64,000 bases of DNA from JARFQW01 sp963842955 (GTDB lineage Bacteria > Pseudomonadota > Gammaproteobacteria > Steroidobacterales > XN24). The position numbers and the translations under genes were made by a program. The notes under the pieces were generated by a model. The model ran no database searches and had not been told where the DNA came from. It saw only the letters and a program-made list of their open reading frames with translations. Shown in pieces: positions 58,664-64,000 of this stretch; position 1 is the first letter of the stretch, and each line of letters starts with the position of its first letter. The DNA lies in the NCBI GenBank assembly GCA_963842955.1, contig CAWJIJ010000009.1:124001-188000 (forward strand), given 5' to 3'.

Positions 58664-60910
58664 ATGGAAAGCGGTCAGCTGGATTTCGAGGGCATCGAGC
58701 AGCAGCGCCTCGCCGAGTTCACGGAGAAGGCGTACCTGGACTACTCCATGTACGTCATCCTGGATCGGGCCTTGCCTCACGTGGCTGACGGCCTGAAGCC
58801 CGTACAGCGGCGGATCATCTATGCCATGAGCGAGCTGGGCCTGTCGTCCGGGTCGAAGCCGAAAAAGTCGGCGCGCACGGTTGGCGATGTGATCGGCAAG
58901 TTCCATCCCCACGGCGACTCGGCCTGTTACGAGGCCATGGTCCTGATGGCCCAGGAGTTCGCATACCGGTATCCGGTGATCGACGGGCAGGGCAACTGGG
59001 GCTCCCAGGACGATCCCAAGTCTTTTGCCGCCATGCGCTATACCGAAGCGCGTCTTACCCCCTACGCGGCGACACTGCTGGCCGAGCTGGGCCAGGGCAC
59101 CGTGGACTGGCTGCCGAATTTCGACGGGACCATGAACGAGCCGGCGCGACTGCCGGCGCGGCTGCCCAATATTCTCCTCAACGGCGGCTCCGGTATTGCC
59201 GTCGGCATGTCCACCGACATTCCTCCGCACAATCTGCGCGAAGTGGCGGCGGCGGCCGTTCGTCTGCTCGAGGAGCCGAAAGCGTCCGTTGAAGCGTTGT
59301 GCGAGCACGTCCGGGGGCCTGACTTCCCGACGGGGGCCGAGCTGATTTCGCCGCCTGAAGACATCGCGGCCCTTTATGAGACCGGCACCGGCACGCTGCG
59401 GGTGCGCGCGGCCTGGGAACGCGAAGACGGCGACATCGTCGTGACCGAACTGCCCCACCAGGTCTCGGGGGGCAAGATACTCGAGCAGATCGCGGGCCAG
59501 ATGCGCGCCAAGAAGCTGCCGATGGTGGACGACCTGCGGGACGAATCGGACCATGAGAATCCCACCCGCCTGGTCATCGTGCCCCGGTCGAACCGGGTGG
59601 ACGTCGAGTCCCTGATGGCCCACCTGTTCGCGACCACGGACCTGGAGCGGACCGTGCGCGTGAACATGAACGTCATCGGCCTCGACGGACGGCCCAGGGT
59701 CATGAACCTGGTACAGCTGCTGAAGGAGTGGCTGACCTATCGGACCGAAACGGTGCGCCGACGCCTCCAGTTTCGCCTGGATCGGGTCGAAGCGCGTCTG
59801 CATATCCTCGAAGGCCTGCTGGTCGCGTATCTGAATATCGATGAGGTCATCCGGATCATTCGCCAGGAGGACGAGCCCAAGCCGGTGTTGATGAAGGCAT
59901 TCGGGCTGACGGATCTCCAGGCCGAGGCCATCCTTGACCTGAAGCTGCGGCACCTCGCAAAGCTGGAGGAAATGAAGATTCGTGGCGAGCAGGACGAGCT
60001 GGCCGGGGAGCGGGACAGGCTGGCGAAGATCCTTGGTAGCCGGGCGCGCCTCAAGCGGCTGATCAGGGACGAAATCACGGCCGACGCGGAGCGCCACGGA
60101 GACCCGCGCAGGACTCGTATTGTCGCCCGGGCGGCGGCCCAGGCGCTGGACGAAACCGCTCTGGTGTCATCCGAGCCGGTAACCGTCGTGCTGTCTCAGC
60201 GAGGCTGGGCGCGATCCGCCAAGGGGCACGATATCGAGCCCCAGCAGCTCAACTACAAGTCGGGAGACGGTTTCCTGGCCGCATCACGGGGGCGGGCGAA
60301 CCAGCTGGCCGTATTTCTGGACAGCACGGGCCGTGCCTACTCGATCCCCGCCCATACGCTCCCATCGGCCCGTGGCCAGGGGGATCCTCTTTCGGGCCGG
60401 CTGAATCCGCCGGATGGCGCTGAATTTGCCGGCGTTCTCATCGGCGATCCGGACGAGCGCTGTTTGCTGGCGACCAGCAGTGGCTACGGGTTCGTGGCCC
60501 GCCTGGCTGATCTGCACTCGCGCAACCGGGCGGGCAAGGTTGTCTTGCGCGTTCCCGCAGGCGCCCGGGTCCTGTGCCCGGTCCACGTCAGCATCGAACC
60601 GGGTGCCCTCGTGGCAGCGGTAGCCAGCGGCGGCCAGATGCTGTGTTTCCCGGTTGAAGAACTGCCAGAGCTGGCCCGCGGCAAGGGCAACAAGATTTTC
60701 GGCGTCGATGCCCGGAAATTTGCGGCCGGGACCGACGCCATGACCTCAGTTACCGTGATCCCCCCCGGGGGCTCGCTGCGGGTCTTTTCCGGCAAACGCA
60801 CAATGACCCTGAAGCCTCGCGACCTCGAAGCCTACGTCGGCACACGAGCACGCCGTGGGGCTCTGTTGCCGCGGGGCTGGCGAAAGGTGGATGCTATCGG
60901 CGTCGACTAG
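58664..60910 (+). CDS. parC: DNA topoisomerase IV subunit A (ParC)
   Basis: DNA-cutting subunit, 748 residues. The catalytic Tyr is Y126 in A-A-M-R-Y-T-E-A-R. The quinolone-determining region reads H-P-H-G-D-S-A-C-Y-E; the residues matching E. coli S80 and E84 are S86 and E90, the sensitive form. The C-terminal beta-pinwheel is shorter than in GyrA. Its stop codon lies in the first copy of a 13-base tandem repeat. Confidence 0.96.
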   Translation: MESGQLDFEGIEQQRLAEFTEKAYLDYSMYVILDRALPHVADGLKPVQRRIIYAMSELGLSSGSKPKKSARTVGDVIGKFHPHGDSACYEAMVLMAQEFAYRYPVIDGQGNWGSQDDPKSFAAMRYTEARLTPYAATLLAELGQGTVDWLPNFDGTMNEPARLPARLPNILLNGGSGIAVGMSTDIPPHNLREVAAAAVRLLEEPKASVEALCEHVRGPDFPTGAELISPPEDIAALYETGTGTLRVRAAWEREDGDIVVTELPHQVSGGKILEQIAGQMRAKKLPMVDDLRDESDHENPTRLVIVPRSNRVDVESLMAHLFATTDLERTVRVNMNVIGLDGRPRVMNLVQLLKEWLTYRTETVRRRLQFRLDRVEARLHILEGLLVAYLNIDEVIRIIRQEDEPKPVLMKAFGLTDLQAEAILDLKLRHLAKLEEMKIRGEQDELAGERDRLAKILGSRARLKRLIRDEITADAERHGDPRRTRIVARAAAQALDETALVSSEPVTVVLSQRGWARSAKGHDIEPQQLNYKSGDGFLAASRGRANQLAVFLDSTGRAYSIPAHTLPSARGQGDPLSGRLNPPDGAEFAGVLIGDPDERCLLATSSGYGFVARLADLHSRNRAGKVVLRVPAGARVLCPVHVSIEPGALVAAVASGGQMLCFPVEELPELARGKGNKIFGVDARKFAAGTDAMTSVTVIPPGGSLRVFSGKRTMTLKPRDLEAYVGTRARRGALLPRGWRKVDAIGVD

Positions 60911-60936
60911 GGGCGTCGACTAGGGGCGTCGACCAG
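60899..60936. repeat. Three tandem 13-base repeats across the parC stop
   Basis: Units close to GGGCGTCGACTAG: 60899-60910 (first base differs), 60911-60923, and 60924-60936 (CAG in place of TAG). Each holds a GTCGAC palindrome. The first unit encodes the last residues and stop of parC. Looks like slippage duplication. Confidence 0.85.
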
Positions 60937-60951
60937 GGCTGTGTTCGTTGG

Positions 60952-63057
60952 TTAGCCGTGATGATCGTCGTCGGAGAGGACGACTTCCGGTTCACGGACC
61001 TGGTACCCCTGGATGAACGCTACGCCCAGCTGCCAGAGGACGGCCATCGTATTGGCGTCCTCGACCCGTTCTGCGATGGTCGCGACGCTCCGCGAGTTGG
61101 CCGATTCCACGATAGCCCCCACCTGTTCCTGGCGGTCGTCGTTGCCGGCCAGGCCTTGCATCAGCGCGCCATCGATTTTCGCGTAATGCATGGGCACCTG
61201 CTCGATGACCTGCAGGGTGCTGGAGCCGCTGCCCAGGCTGTCCACGCAGAATCCAAAACCCAGTTTTTTCAGCTCTTGTGATAACTCCTGGGCTGGGCGC
61301 ATATGGGCGCTTGCCACTTTCTCCGAAATCTGGAAGACGACCTGCTGCGGCTTCAGGGACGCGTCTTGCGCGCGTCGGCCGAGCCACTGGGTCAGCATCT
61401 TGTCCAGGATGGTGTCCTTGGAAAGGCGAACGAAAATACGCTGCGGCTTGCGCGCGGCACAAAATGAGAAGGCAGCGCCGATGACCCATCGGTCGATGTT
61501 CTTGACCAGGCGCGTGCGAACCGCGGCAGGAAGAAACTCGCTCGGCAAGACTTCCTCGCCCTGCTCATCCAGCATCCGCACCAGGATGTCGAACAGGCCC
61601 TCGTCGCTGCCGGTGAGGCTGGCGATTGGCTGATGGGCCAGCCGGAAGCGGTTTTCCATCAGGGCCTGCTTTATCCGCAGTTTCCAGACCTGGTCCACTT
61701 CCTCCTGCAGCGTGGATTCGGCCTCGTCCGCCGGCATCGAGATCCGGTGTCCGCCAAGCTCGGCCCCCGCCCAGCAGCTGCCGGTCGCCTCGCGAATCAG
61801 CTCTTCCCCGTCAGCCTTCAGATCCGCGGCAATGGCGATGCCCACGGTGCAGGTGACGGCGATGGATTTCCCCGCTACGTCGAACGGCTCCTTGCTGACC
61901 TGTTCAATGAAGTTTTCTGCCCAGGCTTTCACATCGCGGCGGCCACCGCGTTCCAGCACCACGGCGAAGGCATTTCCGCCGAGGCGCCCGTAGAGATCCC
62001 TGGGCTGTGCGAGATCGCGGATCCGGCTGGCGAGCCGGACGAGGATTTCCTCGGTCCCCGCCAGGCCGATGGTCTTTTCCATGTTCGAAAACCCGTCTGG
62101 CCGGATGACGGCAAGCGACCGGATTCCGGCGGCCATCGGTTCGGTCAAGCGCTGCTGGAGAAGGTCGAGGAGATGATGACGGGTATACACGCCGGTAGCG
62201 GGGTCGCGCAGGCGCGCTGCCTGGAGTTCCTCCAGAACAGCCGTATCGTCCTTCGGGGACGGCGCGATACTGATCCGTATCGCCGGCTCCCCGTCGAAAC
62301 TGCCGGGTTCAAGGTTCAGCTCGACCCCAAGGGCCTCACCATCGGGACTGAGGCCATCCACCCGCAGCCGATCCCCCGACCACTGGTTCCGGGACACGGC
62401 TACGAGAGCGCCTTTGAGAGCCGCATGGTGATCGGTTGCGAAAACGTCCATGAAGGGCAGCCCGACCAGTTCAGCGGCGTCCGGATACCCGAACAGGTCG
62501 AGCCAGGCCTTGTTGGCATCCACGAGTATGCCCTCGGACACATGGGCAATGGCGTCGGTCACCCCGGCCATGAAGGACTGGAGCTGTTCCTTGTAGTCGC
62601 TGGCCGAAGAGGCTGCGTCACGCAAGGAGCGGCTCAGGCGCCCGGCGCGCAACTCCCGCAGGAGCACCCGGGTCAGGCGGTCGCGATGGGCCAGCGATAC
62701 GCTGTCATTCGCGCCAACGTCCAGGTCGGCCGCGATCTGGGCCTCGTCCAGGCTTTCCCGGCACGCGATAAGAAGCACAGGAGACAGGTGCTCTCCGAGA
62801 ACTCGCGCCGCGACATGGAGGAGCTTCTCGGCCTCATCGGCGAAGACCACGACCATGTCCCACGCTGCCTTCTCCAGCTCGGCGGCCAGATCGCCGGTGT
62901 CATCAAGCCGGGATACACGAACCGGAACGCCTTCGTTGCGCAGCGAACTATTGATCAACTCCGCGCGCTCTTCGCTGCGGGTCACGACAATCAGGGGGAC
63001 GGCCGATGGACTGGTCAAGCTGCCTTGCTCGGGCCGGTTCGGCCCGCAAGCCTCCAT
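60952..63057 (-). CDS. FimX-like protein (REC-like-PAS-degenerate GGDEF-degenerate EAL)
   Basis: 701 residues, close to P. aeruginosa FimX (691), with the same order: REC-like (~15-140), PAS (~160-270), GGDEF (~285-435), EAL (~455-695). GGDEF reads G-G-N-A-F, so no cyclase. EAL reads D-I-L and the D-D-F-G loop reads D-S-L-G, so no hydrolysis, but the binding fold is kept (H-Q-P-I-A-S-L, F-L-P-A-A, K-I-D-G). FimX binds c-di-GMP and governs type IV pilus activity. It lies 22 bases behind epmB on the same strand. Confidence 0.85.
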   Translation of the reverse strand: MEACGPNRPEQGSLTSPSAVPLIVVTRSEERAELINSSLRNEGVPVRVSRLDDTGDLAAELEKAAWDMVVVFADEAEKLLHVAARVLGEHLSPVLLIACRESLDEAQIAADLDVGANDSVSLAHRDRLTRVLLRELRAGRLSRSLRDAASSASDYKEQLQSFMAGVTDAIAHVSEGILVDANKAWLDLFGYPDAAELVGLPFMDVFATDHHAALKGALVAVSRNQWSGDRLRVDGLSPDGEALGVELNLEPGSFDGEPAIRISIAPSPKDDTAVLEELQAARLRDPATGVYTRHHLLDLLQQRLTEPMAAGIRSLAVIRPDGFSNMEKTIGLAGTEEILVRLASRIRDLAQPRDLYGRLGGNAFAVVLERGGRRDVKAWAENFIEQVSKEPFDVAGKSIAVTCTVGIAIAADLKADGEELIREATGSCWAGAELGGHRISMPADEAESTLQEEVDQVWKLRIKQALMENRFRLAHQPIASLTGSDEGLFDILVRMLDEQGEEVLPSEFLPAAVRTRLVKNIDRWVIGAAFSFCAARKPQRIFVRLSKDTILDKMLTQWLGRRAQDASLKPQQVVFQISEKVASAHMRPAQELSQELKKLGFGFCVDSLGSGSSTLQVIEQVPMHYAKIDGALMQGLAGNDDRQEQVGAIVESANSRSVATIAERVEDANTMAVLWQLGVAFIQGYQVREPEVVLSDDDHHG

Positions 63058-63079
63058 GCAATGAAACTGGCGGAGGATT

Positions 63080-64000
63080 CTACCATCGCGCAGCCGCCGT
63101 GACCGGCATCTTGTACGGTGCGCCGGGGACCTCCCGCACGAGTCGCGGTACCAGGAAGCCTGGCAGGCGGCGCATCAGGGCAGTGTGCAGACTGACAGCG
63201 CGCTCCGCGGGCACGTCGAAATGGGCGGCCCCTTCGACCGGATCCAGCAGGTGGAGGTAGTAGGGCATCACATGGCAATCGAACAAGGCTTCCGATAATT
63301 CCACCAGACTGTCCTCGCTGTCGTTCACGCCTGCCAGAAGAACGGATTGATTCAGGACCATGGCCCCCGCTCCCCGTAAGGCCGCGATGGCCCCCCGGGC
63401 AGGGGAATCCAGCTCTGCGGGGTGGTTGACATGAAGAACGACGACCACGCTCAGCCTCGAGCCGCCGAGCCAGTCGAGAAGAAGGTCATCGACCCTTGAT
63501 GGCAGAACCACCGGCAATCGGGTGTGAATCCTGAGCCGGCGCACACTGTCGATGGCCTCAAGGCCCTGGACCAGCTCCGCCAGCCTGGCGTCGGACAGGC
63601 TCAGCGGGTCGCCACCCGAAAGGATGACTTCGGGGATGCCGGGACGCCTCGCCAACTCCTCGAGGGCGCCGCGAAAGCGGGCTCTCGCGGCCGTTTCATC
63701 GGCGTAGGGGAAAGCCCGGCGAAAACAGTAGCGACAATGCACGGCACAGGCGCCGGTGGCGATGAGTAGTGCCCGGCCCGCGTACTTCTGCAAGATCCCG
63801 TGTCCGATCCTGGCATCCAGGTCGCCGACCGGGTCGGGCCCGTAGCCAGGGGGGGAGACCGTCTCCAGACCCAGCGGCAGCACCTGGCGAAGGAGGGGGT
63901 CATCGGGGTCTCCGCGCCGGATACGTGCGATCCACGCTTCGGGCACCCGTAGCGGGAACAGCTCGGCAGCCTGGCGCATGCCGGGAAGCAGGGATTCCGG
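63080..64000 (-). CDS. epmB: EF-P (R)-beta-lysine ligase helper: lysine 2,3-aminomutase EpmB (5' end missing)
   Basis: Radical-SAM KamA-family enzyme that makes beta-lysine for EF-P modification. Visible ~306 residues: C-A-V-H-C-R-Y-C-F-R-R (C-x3-C-x2-C), G-G-D-P-L-S-L, N-H-P-A-E, and H-L-L-D-P-V-E-G-A-A-H-F. No extra C-terminal domains, so EpmB rather than KamA proper. ATG 63979 is not the true start: the frame continues to the window end with EpmB-like L-L-P-G-x-R-Q-A-A-E-L-F-P-L-R-V-P, so the gene runs off the edge. Confidence 0.9.
   Translation of the reverse strand, partial: PESLLPGMRQAAELFPLRVPEAWIARIRRGDPDDPLLRQVLPLGLETVSPPGYGPDPVGDLDARIGHGILQKYAGRALLIATGACAVHCRYCFRRAFPYADETAARARFRGALEELARRPGIPEVILSGGDPLSLSDARLAELVQGLEAIDSVRRLRIHTRLPVVLPSRVDDLLLDWLGGSRLSVVVVLHVNHPAELDSPARGAIAALRGAGAMVLNQSVLLAGVNDSEDSLVELSEALFDCHVMPYYLHLLDPVEGAAHFDVPAERAVSLHTALMRRLPGFLVPRLVREVPGAPYKMPVTAAARW

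Noticed and set aside
56504..60097. An 1,197-residue open frame on the minus strand across parE and parC
   Set aside because: It lies entirely antisense to two highly conserved genes, has no recognisable domain, and is what GC-rich codon bias produces on the opposite strand.
1..64000. CRISPR arrays, insertion sequences, tRNA or prophage att sites
   Set aside because: No regularly spaced repeats, no transposase or integrase motifs and no cloverleaf-like sequence were found on reading; all gaps are short and explained.

Overview
This is a 64-kb stretch of GC-rich bacterial chromosome, densely packed with housekeeping and catabolic genes. It looks like a gammaproteobacterium. The evidence is a single-chain PurL of about 1,293 residues, the orders xseB-ispA-dxs and glyA-nrdR-ribD-ribE-ribBX-ribH-nusB-thiL-pgpA, parE-parC, EttA, an EpmB-type KamA enzyme and a FimX-like protein. 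A full Men route to menaquinone, rubrerythrin genes and FolE2 fit a metabolically flexible lineage, perhaps Chromatiales/Ectothiorhodospiraceae-like. That family assignment is inference only. I see no tRNA, rRNA, CRISPR array, transposase, integrase or phage gene.

Layout. 1-1.1 kb: start of lutB (cut by the window edge) and lutA, for lactate oxidation. 1.7-4.3 kb: a PAS-GAF-PAS-GGDEF-EAL protein whose EAL domain is degenerate. 4.4-12.6 kb: a menaquinone island, menF-menD (-), menB-menA-menC (+) and ubiE-menE (-); menH and a DHNA-CoA thioesterase gene are not visible. 12.7-15.5 kb: DUF393 protein and two NAD(P)-binding proteins. 15.6-17.5 kb: pncA-pncB nicotinamide salvage. 17.6-20.2 kb: a stand-alone TagH-like FHA protein, DUF1820 and an MBL-fold hydrolase. 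20.2-25.8 kb: purL and a PafA-like phosphatase lipoprotein. 25.8-36.3 kb: histidine degradation, with hutU apart from a divergent hutI-hutH / hutF-hutG pair. HutF plus HutG imply the five-step route to glutamate via formylglutamate. Between them lie a CIA30 protein, a cobalamin-binding protein, pepQ and a zinc-finger-like unknown.

36.3-40.8 kb: an exported methyltransferase-like protein, a ferredoxin-NADP reductase-like flavoprotein, ettA and a histone-deacetylase-family amidohydrolase. 40.8-48.5 kb: the glyA-nrdR-rib-nusB-thiL-pgpA run, where nearly every gene overlaps the next. 48.5-49.8 kb: a Ser/Thr kinase fused to a cyclic-nucleotide-binding domain. 49.9-54 kb: xseB-ispA-dxs-folE2 (-). 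54-56.6 kb: a rubrerythrin / Fe-S CCG protein / DUF3501 operon behind a perfect palindromic operator-like site. 56.7-60.9 kb: parE-parC. 60.9-64 kb: a FimX-like c-di-GMP effector and the 5'-truncated epmB.

Two features deserve the most attention. First, five apparent frameshifts (two in pncB, one each in the cobalamin-binding gene, hutG and thiL) are all of the same sign: one surplus base. Repairing each restores a family-like ending that meets the next gene neatly. Base-calling error is the simplest explanation, but hutG shifts exactly at CCC-TGA. Second, hutI and hutF start codons overlap on opposite strands, so each gene's leader and promoter must lie inside the other.
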